Shown piece after piece: positions 45,583 to 53,812 of a DNA stretch of 64,000 bases; position 1 is the first letter of the stretch; the number at the start of each line of letters is the position of its first letter. This DNA is from Flavobacteriales bacterium (GTDB lineage Bacteria; Bacteroidota; Bacteroidia; Flavobacteriales_D; Crocinitomicaceae). The DNA is taken from positions 1-64,000 of the forward strand of contig CANGJM010000017.1 of the NCBI GenBank assembly GCA_947454525.1, read 5' to 3'. The notes beneath the pieces were generated by a model. That model searched no databases and was not told the DNA's origin. It saw nothing but the letters and a program-made list of their open reading frames with translations. The translations under genes were made by a program, and so were the position numbers.

Positions 45583-45651
45583 TAAACAAAGGTAGCTTCT
45601 TCCATTGAACTTGTGAATACCTTGTTGAAAATACACGTGGATTTTTACGAA

Positions 45652-45678
45652 TTGTTTTTAAAAACTCACGTACCTTTG
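45652..45678 (+). promoter_or_regulatory. Putative promoter of the LuxR-type regulator
   Basis: TTG (45652-45654) and TACCTTTG (45671-45678), 16 nt apart, a full -7 match. It lies within the longer reading frame that begins at 45613 and so supports the GTG start at 45700. Confidence 0.5.
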
Positions 45679-45699
45679 TTTATATCAATTCTAAATAAG

Positions 45700-46377
45700 G
45701 TGAATTTAATTTTAGCAGACAGCAATGATTTAATGCGACTCGGACTTCGTACCGTGTTAACAGCTGAGTTGAATGTAACGATTGTTGGAGAAGCTAGAAA
45801 TGAAAAAGAACTCGTGTCGCAACTTGCCGCATTTGGAGCTTCCGTCGTTCTCATTGATTTTACCTCTGAAGGATTTACGATTGATACGATTCAGCGAATT
45901 TCTTCAAAGGATCCATCTCTAAAGTTTTTAGCGGTAACGAGTGCTCAAAATGCACAGACATTGGTGGACGCGCTTCGTTCGGGAGTAACAAGCTACGTAA
46001 AGAAGGATTGTGAGTTAAGTGAAATTGTGGACGCCGTTCGTGAAACGAGTCGCGGAAACAAGTTCTTTTGCGGTCAAATCCTAGAAACCATTCAGCGAGC
46101 AAATATCGATGTGAACGATTTAGACTTCGATTCCTTTAGTTGCGAGCCAGTTGTTTTATCGGAAAGAGAAAATGAAATTATTGTACTCATTGCCGAAGGA
46201 CACACTAATGAAATCATTGCTGAGCAATTGTTTTTAAGTAAGCATACGGTGAATACACATCGAAAAAACATCATGGCGAAATTAGGGGTGAAAAACACCG
46301 CAGGAATTGTCATGTATGCCGTAAAAACAGATTTGGTTTCCCCGAATAAATTCCTTTTTGCTCCGTCTTTAAATTGA
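45700..46377 (+). CDS. LuxR/NarL-family response regulator
   Basis: A response regulator of about 225 residues with an N-terminal receiver domain and a C-terminal LuxR-type helix-turn-helix (VVLSERENEIIVLIAEGHTNEIIAEQLFLSKHTVNTHRKN, split across runs). In the receiver, the phosphoacceptor Asp lies in VVLIDFTSE, with Thr in AVTSA and Lys in YVKKDC; the usual acidic pair near the N-terminus is reduced to a single Asp (ILADSND). Start: GTG at 45700, since a promoter-like element lies just before it and the first residues NLILADSND match the family; an ATG at 45613 would add 29 residues. No sensor kinase is nearby, so it is an orphan. Confidence 0.87.
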   Translation: MNLILADSNDLMRLGLRTVLTAELNVTIVGEARNEKELVSQLAAFGASVVLIDFTSEGFTIDTIQRISSKDPSLKFLAVTSAQNAQTLVDALRSGVTSYVKKDCELSEIVDAVRETSRGNKFFCGQILETIQRANIDVNDLDFDSFSCEPVVLSERENEIIVLIAEGHTNEIIAEQLFLSKHTVNTHRKNIMAKLGVKNTAGIVMYAVKTDLVSPNKFLFAPSLN

Positions 46378-48996
46378 GATATTCAACTTTAAGTTGAAAC
46401 GTCGCGAGGTCAAGTAGTTTGGAATCGCATAATATTTCCCTTCCACATCTTGAATCCATTGTTTCGAAAGGACATTATTGATTCCCAACAAATTGAAAAT
46501 TTCGAGAGAAATGGAGGCAGCATCACATTTTCTAAGAAATGATTTTTTCACTGCATTTCCACCTTTTAGTAGGTCGTAAGATAAACCAAGGTCCACGCGG
46601 AAATAAGATTTCATGCGCAACGTATCTTTGTACCTCGTAAAATCTGGTGGTCCATATGGAAGTCTGGATCCAAATTGCAAGCCCATTTGAACGCTGAATT
46701 GTTCGAAGCCAGGCATTTGATCTTGAACGAGTGCGCCTATTGTTAAAAGTTGATCCGTCGGACGCGGGATATACCCAGGGAAAACAACGTTACTGTCTAC
46801 CACAACTTGGTCCTCACTGTAGCCAAAAATAATGCGTTCTCCAGCAGCATTAAAGAACTCGGTATAATGATCATTTAAAATATCTTCTCGTGTACGCATG
46901 AGTCCAACTTTGAAAAAGGACTCAATCCCTTTCACAAATTCACCGTGAACATTCATGTCAAGTCCATACGCATAAGCAACTGCATTGTTATCTGCATAAT
47001 ACCTTGTGCGAACGTTTTCAATCTCATACGGATTCACATCCCATAAGTATTTGTAGTAAAGTTCTCCCGTGAATTTAAACGGTTTTTCCCTTCCCCACAT
47101 TTCAAAAAACAAATCCGTAGCAGCAACCACGTGCATGGATTTTTGTGCTTTTACGTTGGTATTTAGTTTGCCATCAAAGGTTCTGAATTCGCGGTAAAAA
47201 GGTGGCTGGTAGTATAATCCACTGGATAAACGGTAACTTAAATTTCTGCGAACGATTCGATTATTCTGAACCATGTATGCTCGAGGAAAGTAAGTCAAGC
47301 TAAAGCGGGGCGTGAAATATGGTTCGTTGTTAATCGCTGTGTATCCACCTCTTAGTCCGGTAGACAAGGCAATTTTACTGTTGGATTCCTTAATAACTTT
47401 TGAATATTCTTGAACAGATTTCACATCATCCGTTTTGAATTTTTTAAGGATTTTAACAGGGTAGTTTTTTTTGGTTGAGGACCACGTCAGGTTCCATTGG
47501 GTGAAGCCACTAAATTTATAGTTCGTCAGATTTAAATCACCTTTTATGGTCTCGTAGAGCGTGACTTCTTGAGTGCCTGTCTGCGGCAAACTGTATCCTG
47601 CAGAATCAATCATGCGCCATTCACTGAGGACATCCGTAAAGAAATCGCGTTGTACTTGCGCTCCCCATTTAAGGCTTGAAGTACGGGAATGCAATTGTGC
47701 ATCATCCGTATACCCATTAAACAATTGCAAAGATCCGTTGTGATAAGCACTGAGAATGGTTGCATTCAAGCGATTTCGCGCGTGATTGAGAAAGGTGCCA
47801 ACCCCAAGGGTTGCAATCGAATCGCCGTATTCTTCCTTCGCTGGATCCGTTTCCAATTGATTGATGTAATATTGACCTTGAACATCAAAATACTCGCGCT
47901 CATTCGTGTTAAACGCCGAAATGTAAAAGTCCAAATTGGTTTTTTTGTTCGGTTCAAATTTCAAAGAAGCGCCTCCCATAGCTGTTTGGAACTTCGTTGC
48001 TTCTTTTCCATCGTAATAGATCATGAGGCGATACGCTTCGTTTGCTGTTCCGAAATCCGATTCCGCCGTTTGTGGACTGAAACGATACGCATTCGAAGAG
48101 AAATGTCCAAGTAGGCTAAAGGTCAACTTCTCTGTAATCGAATAGTTCGTTAAAATTTGTGCATCTGCAAAAACAGGATTGTACGCTCCTTTCGTTGGAA
48201 GCGAATTCAGGAAATAGCCGTTTGAACGATATCGTGCACCAACGATGTAATTAAAGCGTGGAGAAACCGATTGTTCTGCATGCGCCTCAATTCCTAAGAG
48301 TGAAACCGTACTGCTTGCCTTTGTACTGTCAGGAGTTCGGTAAGTAATGTCTAAAACGGAGCTGAGTCGATCACCGTATTGAGCATCGAATCCACCGGCT
48401 GAAAAACGCACGGATTCTACTAGTGAAGAATGTATAAAGCTCATTCCCTCTTGTTGTCCACTGCGCGTTAGAAATGGACGATAGACTAAAAATCCATTGA
48501 CGTAAACTAAGTTTTCATCATAATTTCCCCCTCGAACATTGTAATTAGATGTCAATTCATTGTTCGAAGTCGCAGCTGTTGAATAAACCAACGCTTTTTC
48601 CACATTAACCATCTGGGTATACTTTAAAGTGGGAAGTATATCTAGGGTGAATGGGTCATTCAATCCATATTGAACAACGACTTCGCTGTTTTCGGAAACG
48701 GAAAAAATGACTTTTGGAATGATTTGGACTTGTGTGTTTTTGATGATGACCTTTTGTTGATCCTTCAAATCCTCAATGGAAAATTGAATCAATAAGGTGT
48801 CTCCGGCGGATGCTTCGAACGTGTATTTGCCATATTTATCGGTAAGCAAGGAGAGATCTGGATATTGTTTAACTTTGATTTGAACATTTTCCAGCGCCTT
48901 ATTTTTCCTGCCCACACAGGAGCCTTCGACGCGCACCTTTTGATTCCAGGCGATTGTGCTGGTAACAAGCGTGATGAAGAAGATCCAATGTTTCAT
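46369..48996 (-). CDS. TonB-dependent receptor with carboxypeptidase-regulatory-like domain
   Basis: An 875-residue outer-membrane receptor. After the signal peptide (TLVTSTIAWNQ) comes a CarboxypepD_reg-like domain (VRVEGSCVGRKNKALENVQIKV, about 20-100), the plug domain with SNYNVRGGNYDENLVYVNG and FSAGGFDAQYGDRLSSVLDI, and a C-terminal barrel of repeated strands ending SRRFNLKLNISI. It is not accompanied by a SusD gene, so it is not a polysaccharide-utilisation pair; it may import an iron complex, cobalamin or another ligand, perhaps with an importer such as that at 29583-32307. It overlaps the regulator at 45700-46377 tail to tail by 9 nt. Confidence 0.9.
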   Translation of the reverse strand: MKHWIFFITLVTSTIAWNQKVRVEGSCVGRKNKALENVQIKVKQYPDLSLLTDKYGKYTFEASAGDTLLIQFSIEDLKDQQKVIIKNTQVQIIPKVIFSVSENSEVVVQYGLNDPFTLDILPTLKYTQMVNVEKALVYSTAATSNNELTSNYNVRGGNYDENLVYVNGFLVYRPFLTRSGQQEGMSFIHSSLVESVRFSAGGFDAQYGDRLSSVLDITYRTPDSTKASSTVSLLGIEAHAEQSVSPRFNYIVGARYRSNGYFLNSLPTKGAYNPVFADAQILTNYSITEKLTFSLLGHFSSNAYRFSPQTAESDFGTANEAYRLMIYYDGKEATKFQTAMGGASLKFEPNKKTNLDFYISAFNTNEREYFDVQGQYYINQLETDPAKEEYGDSIATLGVGTFLNHARNRLNATILSAYHNGSLQLFNGYTDDAQLHSRTSSLKWGAQVQRDFFTDVLSEWRMIDSAGYSLPQTGTQEVTLYETIKGDLNLTNYKFSGFTQWNLTWSSTKKNYPVKILKKFKTDDVKSVQEYSKVIKESNSKIALSTGLRGGYTAINNEPYFTPRFSLTYFPRAYMVQNNRIVRRNLSYRLSSGLYYQPPFYREFRTFDGKLNTNVKAQKSMHVVAATDLFFEMWGREKPFKFTGELYYKYLWDVNPYEIENVRTRYYADNNAVAYAYGLDMNVHGEFVKGIESFFKVGLMRTREDILNDHYTEFFNAAGERIIFGYSEDQVVVDSNVVFPGYIPRPTDQLLTIGALVQDQMPGFEQFSVQMGLQFGSRLPYGPPDFTRYKDTLRMKSYFRVDLGLSYDLLKGGNAVKKSFLRKCDAASISLEIFNLLGINNVLSKQWIQDVEGKYYAIPNYLTSRRFNLKLNISI

Positions 48997-49079
48997 AATA
49001 GCAAAGTTACAATCCTTAACGCGGTATTCCTCGCTTTATTATGAATTGTTGTCGATTTTCGTTTTCACAATTATTCAAG

Positions 49080-49087
49080 TAAATTTG
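49080..49087 (+). promoter_or_regulatory. Putative -7 box for the RimB-RimK cluster
   Basis: TAAATTTG fits TAnnTTTG, 11 nt before the ATG at 49098; no good TTG sits at the expected distance (TTTTCG is the closest). Tentative. Confidence 0.4.
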
Positions 49088-49097
49088 TTGCTCATCC

Positions 49098-49529
49098 ATG
49101 AAAAAAGAAAAAGTTGTAATTGGTAGGCGTGAAGTAGCTGATCTGATCGAGTTCGGACTTAGCGACGTGAAGGTGAAGGTTGATACAGGTGCGTACTCAT
49201 CTAGTATTCATGTTTCTCATTGTCAAGAGAAGGATGGAGTACTTGAAGTGAAGTTTTTGGACGAATCGCATCCGTCGTACATTGACCGAATTTTTGTTTT
49301 TAAAGAATTCCGCAAGAAAAGAGTAAAAAGTTCAACTGGACAAACCCAGGAACGCTACTTTATTTATGTGAAAATTCACATGGGAGGGAAAATTGTGAAA
49401 ACAGAATTTTCTTTAACAGAACGCAATGGAATGCGTTTTCCCATTTTGATTGGACGTAAATTACTTAACAACCGTTTTATCGTAGATACCAGTTTAAAAT
49501 ACCTTCATCCATCCTTACACGCCTTATGA
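49098..49529 (+). CDS. RimB-like retropepsin-fold protease
   Basis: A 143-residue protein of the family once called ATP-dependent zinc protease (PF05618 type). The retropepsin-like active-site motif [11 protein letters not shown] is at residues 29-39 (D29, T30, G31, A32). In Pseudomonas RimB is encoded with RimK and reverses or limits the glutamate tails RimK adds to ribosomal protein S6. Here it overlaps rimK by 4 nt (ATGA) and comes first in the cluster. The protease activity is inferred from homology. Confidence 0.88.
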   Translation: MKKEKVVIGRREVADLIEFGLSDVKVKVDTGAYSSSIHVSHCQEKDGVLEVKFLDESHPSYIDRIFVFKEFRKKRVKSSTGQTQERYFIYVKIHMGGKIVKTEFSLTERNGMRFPILIGRKLLNNRFIVDTSLKYLHPSLHAL

Positions 49530-50404
49530 AAATAGCCATTCTCTCCAGAAATTCGAATTTGTATTCTACGCGCCGTCTTGTTGAAGCAGCGGAAGCAAAG
49601 GGACACGAAGCTCATGTGATTGATCACTTGAAATGCAACATTGAAATCGAACAAACAGGTCCGGCCTTGTACTATGGTGATAGTTACCTGAAGGGATTCG
49701 ATGCGGTGATTCCGAGAATTGGGGCATCGGTTACCTTTTTTGGAACAGCGGTCGTTCGTCAATTTGAAATGATGAACGTTTTTACAGCGGTAAATTCCAG
49801 AGGAATTATTCACTCACGTGATAAATTACGTTGCCTACAGGTTCTATCTAAGGAAGGAATTGGCTTACCAAAAACCGTTTTCACGAATTATTCGAAAGAT
49901 GTGAAACACGTGGTGAAGTCAGCAGGTGGAGCTCCGGTTGTTTTGAAATTACTGGAAGGAACACAAGGATTAGGTGTCGTTCTGGCAGAAAACATGAATG
50001 CAGCACAATCCGTGTTAGAAGCGTTTAACGGATTAAAAGCACGTGTGATTGTTCAAGAATTTATCCGCGAAGCGAAAGGTGCGGACATCCGCGCATTTGT
50101 CGTGGATGGCGAAGTAGTAGGAGCGATGAAACGCCAAGGGAAACCAGGTGAGTTCCGTTCGAATTTACACCGAGGCGGTTCCTCCATGGAAATTGAATTA
50201 ACAACGGAAGAAAAATATACGGCAATCTTGGCAGCGAAAGCTGTTGGACTCGGAATTGCAGGTGTGGATATGCTACAATCAGAGAGAGGTCCACTTGTTC
50301 TTGAGGTAAATTCATCTCCGGGACTCGAGGGAATCGAAAAAACCACCCAACAAGACATTGCTGGAAAAATTATTTCATACATCGAACGAAATGTCAACCG
50401 TTAA
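49526..50404 (+). CDS. rimK: RimK-type alpha-L-glutamate ligase
   Basis: A 292-residue ATP-grasp ligase that in E. coli adds glutamates to the C-terminus of S6. Motifs: [27 protein letters not shown] (split), [21 protein letters not shown], the ATP-grasp segments [18 protein letters not shown] and [14 protein letters not shown], and the metal site [15 protein letters not shown]. Its end overlaps the next gene, which starts at 50391, by 14 nt. The natural target in this organism may be S6 or another protein; this window does not carry rpsF. Confidence 0.93.
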   Translation: MKIAILSRNSNLYSTRRLVEAAEAKGHEAHVIDHLKCNIEIEQTGPALYYGDSYLKGFDAVIPRIGASVTFFGTAVVRQFEMMNVFTAVNSRGIIHSRDKLRCLQVLSKEGIGLPKTVFTNYSKDVKHVVKSAGGAPVVLKLLEGTQGLGVVLAENMNAAQSVLEAFNGLKARVIVQEFIREAKGADIRAFVVDGEVVGAMKRQGKPGEFRSNLHRGGSSMEIELTTEEKYTAILAAKAVGLGIAGVDMLQSERGPLVLEVNSSPGLEGIEKTTQQDIAGKIISYIERNVNR

Positions 50405-51368
50405 GAAAACGTATAAAAAAATGGTTATTCTTGGACAAGAAATCTTGCCAGGAAAAAGTGTTCAGTTGAATTTTGATGTGGCACACCTTCACACACGAAC
50501 TCCGATTTTAGTTCCGGTGATTGTGGAGCGCGCAAAAGAAGATGGTCCAACCGTTTTATTGATGGCAGGATTGCACGGCGACGAAATCAACGGGGTTGAA
50601 ATCATCCGTCGATTTTTACGTAAAAAATTACACAAACCAACAAAGGGTACCATTATCTGTTTGCCCGTATTTAACATTTTTGGATTTCTCAATTTGCAAC
50701 GTGAATTGCCAGATGGACGAGATTTGAATCGCAGTTTTCCCGGAAGTTCTAATGGATCTTTGGCTTCCCAGTTTGCCTTTCATTTCATGAAAGAATTGGC
50801 GCCACATTGCGATTACATCATCGATTTCCATACCGGTGCATCCCACCGAAATAACTTCCCGCAAATCCGCTGCGTGTTTAAGGACGAAGAAAGCGTTGAG
50901 TTAGCAAGGATTTTTAATCCACCATTTATTTTGAATTCCAATTTGATTTCCAAAACATTGCGAGAGTCCATCGTGAAACGCAAGAAGAAAATCCTCTTGT
51001 TTGAAGGTGGAAAATCAAATAGCATCGAAGAACAAGTCGTTGAAGAAGGATTGAATGGTGTGAAACGTGTGATTTCGCATCTGGGCATGAGGAATTACAA
51101 ATTTGACATTTCGAAAGACCGTGAGCCTATTTTACTGGAAGAAAGTAAATGGATGCGCGCACCTTCCTCCGGAATGTTTCAAGCGTTTATTCAAAATGGC
51201 TCGGCTGTGTACAAAGGAGACATCATTGGAATGGTGACAGATCCATACGGTAACTACGAGAAAAAAATTAAAGCAACCCAGGATGGATATATTATCTGTT
51301 CGAACGAGTCTCCGGTAGTATACAAGGGAGATGCGATTATCAATATTGCAAAAAAACGAAATTCGTAA
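50391..51368 (+). CDS. AstE/aspartoacylase-family metallohydrolase
   Basis: A 325-residue enzyme of the succinylglutamate desuccinylase/aspartoacylase family, a zinc hydrolase related to M14 carboxypeptidases. The start is the ATG at 50391 ([10 protein letters not shown]). Zinc-binding HGDEINGVE is at residues 62-70 (H62, E65), a second His is in [20 protein letters not shown], and a C-terminal all-beta domain follows (after about 245). Members near rimK may remove glutamate tails. It lies inside the RimB-RimK cluster with 14 nt overlap, which argues for shared function. Substrate is inferred, not shown. Confidence 0.85.
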   Translation: MSTVKKTYKKMVILGQEILPGKSVQLNFDVAHLHTRTPILVPVIVERAKEDGPTVLLMAGLHGDEINGVEIIRRFLRKKLHKPTKGTIICLPVFNIFGFLNLQRELPDGRDLNRSFPGSSNGSLASQFAFHFMKELAPHCDYIIDFHTGASHRNNFPQIRCVFKDEESVELARIFNPPFILNSNLISKTLRESIVKRKKKILLFEGGKSNSIEEQVVEEGLNGVKRVISHLGMRNYKFDISKDREPILLEESKWMRAPSSGMFQAFIQNGSAVYKGDIIGMVTDPYGNYEKKIKATQDGYIICSNESPVVYKGDAIINIAKKRNS

Positions 51369-51370
51369 AC

Positions 51371-53809
51371 ATGAAAAAACTGATTTTATCCGTGTTTGTC
51401 AGTCTATTAACTTGGACAATGAACGCACAGAATTTTACGCCAACCTCGTATCTTGGGTATGAAATTGGAACGCGTTTTACACGTCAAGATAAAGTAGTCT
51501 CTTATTTTCATGCATTACAAGCAGCCTATCCGTCGATGATGAAAGTGGAGAAGTACGGTGAGACCTATGAACACCGCGATTTGATTTTGGCTTTTTTCGG
51601 GACAGCTGAAAATTTAAAAAAGCTCGAAGAAATTCGTCAAAACCACCAAAATCATGCAGCTTCGGAAAAACTAGCTATCGTTTGGTTGAGTTACAACGTT
51701 CACGGAAATGAAAGTTCGGGAACGGAGGCGGCAATGCAAACCGCATACCGTTTGCTAACGGACAAAGCAGAATACTTGGCGAATACCATTGTAATCATGG
51801 ATCCATGTTTGAATCCGGATGGAAGAGATCGCTATGTGAACTTTTACCAACAATATGGCAATGCGCCAGCGGATCTTCATAAATTTTCCGCGGAACACAA
51901 GGAACCATGGCCGAGTGGACGTCCAAATCACTATTTGTTCGACCTGAATCGCGATTGGGCATGGATGACGCAAATTGAATCCGAGCAACGTGTTCAACGT
52001 TACAATCAATGGTTGCCGCATGTTCATGTGGATTTTCACGAGCAAGGAATCAATGAGCCGTATTATTTTCCACCGGCTGCCGAACCGTACCACGAAGTCA
52101 TTACAAATTGGCAACGCGATTTTCAAAAACAAATCGGTGCGAATCATGCTTCTTATTTCGATAAAGAAGGATGGTTGTATTTTTCGAAAGAAATCTTTGA
52201 CTTATTGTATCCAAGTTACGGAGACACCTATCCAACATACAGCGGAAGCATCGGAATGACCTACGAACAGGGTGGAAGTGGACGTGCGGGATTAGCCGTG
52301 ATTACACAAGTCGGAGATACGTTAAGTTTGAAAGATCGTGTGACGCATCATGTGACAACTGGATTGTCTACGGTAGAAATGAGTGCTAAAAACGCAGATA
52401 AACTGATCAAAGAGTATCAGTTATTTTGTGCGCTGAAAGTTTACCGATACAAAACGTATGTCCTACGCTCGTCACAAGCAAAGTTGGAGCCATTGATGGC
52501 CCTGATGAAAACAAATGGAATTCAAGTGGAGATGATTACAACATCCACACAGGAATCCGCTTCAAAAGCGTACCATTTCCAAAATGGACAAACCGAAACC
52601 ATTAAATTGATGCAAGGGGATATGTTGATTCAAACGAATCAAGAAAAAGGAACCTTGGTGAACGTGTTATTTGAGCCAAAAACTAAATTATCTGATAGTT
52701 TGACCTACGACATCACTGCTTGGACCTTGCCGTATGCGTATGGTGTGGAAGCATGGGGAATTGAAACGCCAGGTGCAAAAGGAACGGTTTTTAGTGGATG
52801 GCCAACAACTTTAAGTCAAGTGCCCACAGCTGGATCGTATGCCTATGCTGCGGCATGGGAGTCCATGAAGTCAACGCGTTTTTTAACAGAATTACAGGAA
52901 GCTGGATTTGATGTGTACTTCAACGAGAAAGGATTTAAGGCTCAAGGCAAATCGTTTAATCCAGGAACCTTGTTGATTCTTCGTGGCGAAAATAAACGTG
53001 CCGATTTCGATCAGACTGTTCTTAAAATCGCCAATAAAAATGCGGTGAGTTTAACAGCTTTGGCATCTGGATTCGTTCAAGAAGGAGTGGATCTTGGATC
53101 GTCGTCCATGAAAAAAATTCCTAATCATTCCATCGGATTATTGGCTGGAGAAGACGCTTCATCGTTAAACGTGGGAGAAATTTGGCATTTCTTCGAGCGT
53201 CAAATGGGCAGATCCATTCATTTGGTCTTTACGGATGATTTAGAAGAAGCATTGCCACAATTAACCGTATTATTCGTTCCGGAAGGAGGAATTTCACTTT
53301 CTGAAAATGCAAAGGTGAAAGAGTGGATTCAAAACGGCGGAAAATTAATTGTTCTTGGATATGCAGTCTATGATTTTGTTGGGAAAGATGGATTTGAACT
53401 TTCTTCTTCAGACACTAACAATGATAGCATCAAGAAACCTGTTTCTTTTTCGAAACAAGAACGCGATCAAATTTCAAATGCGATTACCGGTGCGATTTAT
53501 GCCTGTGAGTTAGATCCAACGAATCCTTTGGCATTTGGATACGATGACTATTACACCTTGCGTCAGGGAGCGGATCATTTGAATATCACAGCAAACAATG
53601 TTTTTCATTTGAAAAAAGATGCGAAAGCCCTAAACGGATTCGTTGGATCTCGTGTGAAACAGCAGCAGTCGGAAGCATCCATTGCGGGATATCAATCCTA
53701 CGGTGATGGTGCCATCATTTATTTCATCGACAATCCTTTGTTCCGCGGATTCTGGGAAAATGGAAAATTGATGATTGCAAATGCCGTTTTCTTCGTGAAT
53801 GAAAATTAA
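51371..53809 (+). CDS. Exported M14-family metallocarboxypeptidase
   Basis: An 812-residue protein with a signal peptide (SLLTWTMNAQ) and an M14 zinc-carboxypeptidase domain. Zinc ligands H111 and E114 lie in VHGNESSG, the substrate-arginine-like NPDGRDRY at about 148, and the third ligand in HVDFHEQG (H222). The acidic active-site region probably lies in GMTYEQGGSG (about 300). The C-terminal half (about 380-812) is a long unassigned region with a helical and glutamine-amidotransferase-like pattern (LTVLFVPEGGISLSENAKVKEW). It starts 2 nt after the AstE-like stop, suggesting cotranscription, although it acts outside the cytoplasm. Confidence 0.88.
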   Translation: MKKLILSVFVSLLTWTMNAQNFTPTSYLGYEIGTRFTRQDKVVSYFHALQAAYPSMMKVEKYGETYEHRDLILAFFGTAENLKKLEEIRQNHQNHAASEKLAIVWLSYNVHGNESSGTEAAMQTAYRLLTDKAEYLANTIVIMDPCLNPDGRDRYVNFYQQYGNAPADLHKFSAEHKEPWPSGRPNHYLFDLNRDWAWMTQIESEQRVQRYNQWLPHVHVDFHEQGINEPYYFPPAAEPYHEVITNWQRDFQKQIGANHASYFDKEGWLYFSKEIFDLLYPSYGDTYPTYSGSIGMTYEQGGSGRAGLAVITQVGDTLSLKDRVTHHVTTGLSTVEMSAKNADKLIKEYQLFCALKVYRYKTYVLRSSQAKLEPLMALMKTNGIQVEMITTSTQESASKAYHFQNGQTETIKLMQGDMLIQTNQEKGTLVNVLFEPKTKLSDSLTYDITAWTLPYAYGVEAWGIETPGAKGTVFSGWPTTLSQVPTAGSYAYAAAWESMKSTRFLTELQEAGFDVYFNEKGFKAQGKSFNPGTLLILRGENKRADFDQTVLKIANKNAVSLTALASGFVQEGVDLGSSSMKKIPNHSIGLLAGEDASSLNVGEIWHFFERQMGRSIHLVFTDDLEEALPQLTVLFVPEGGISLSENAKVKEWIQNGGKLIVLGYAVYDFVGKDGFELSSSDTNNDSIKKPVSFSKQERDQISNAITGAIYACELDPTNPLAFGYDDYYTLRQGADHLNITANNVFHLKKDAKALNGFVGSRVKQQQSEASIAGYQSYGDGAIIYFIDNPLFRGFWENGKLMIANAVFFVNEN

Positions 53810-53812
53810 TCC

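Noticed and set aside
45613-45699. N-terminal extension of the LuxR-type regulator
   Set aside because: It would place a good promoter element inside the coding frame and has no family similarity before NLILADSND.
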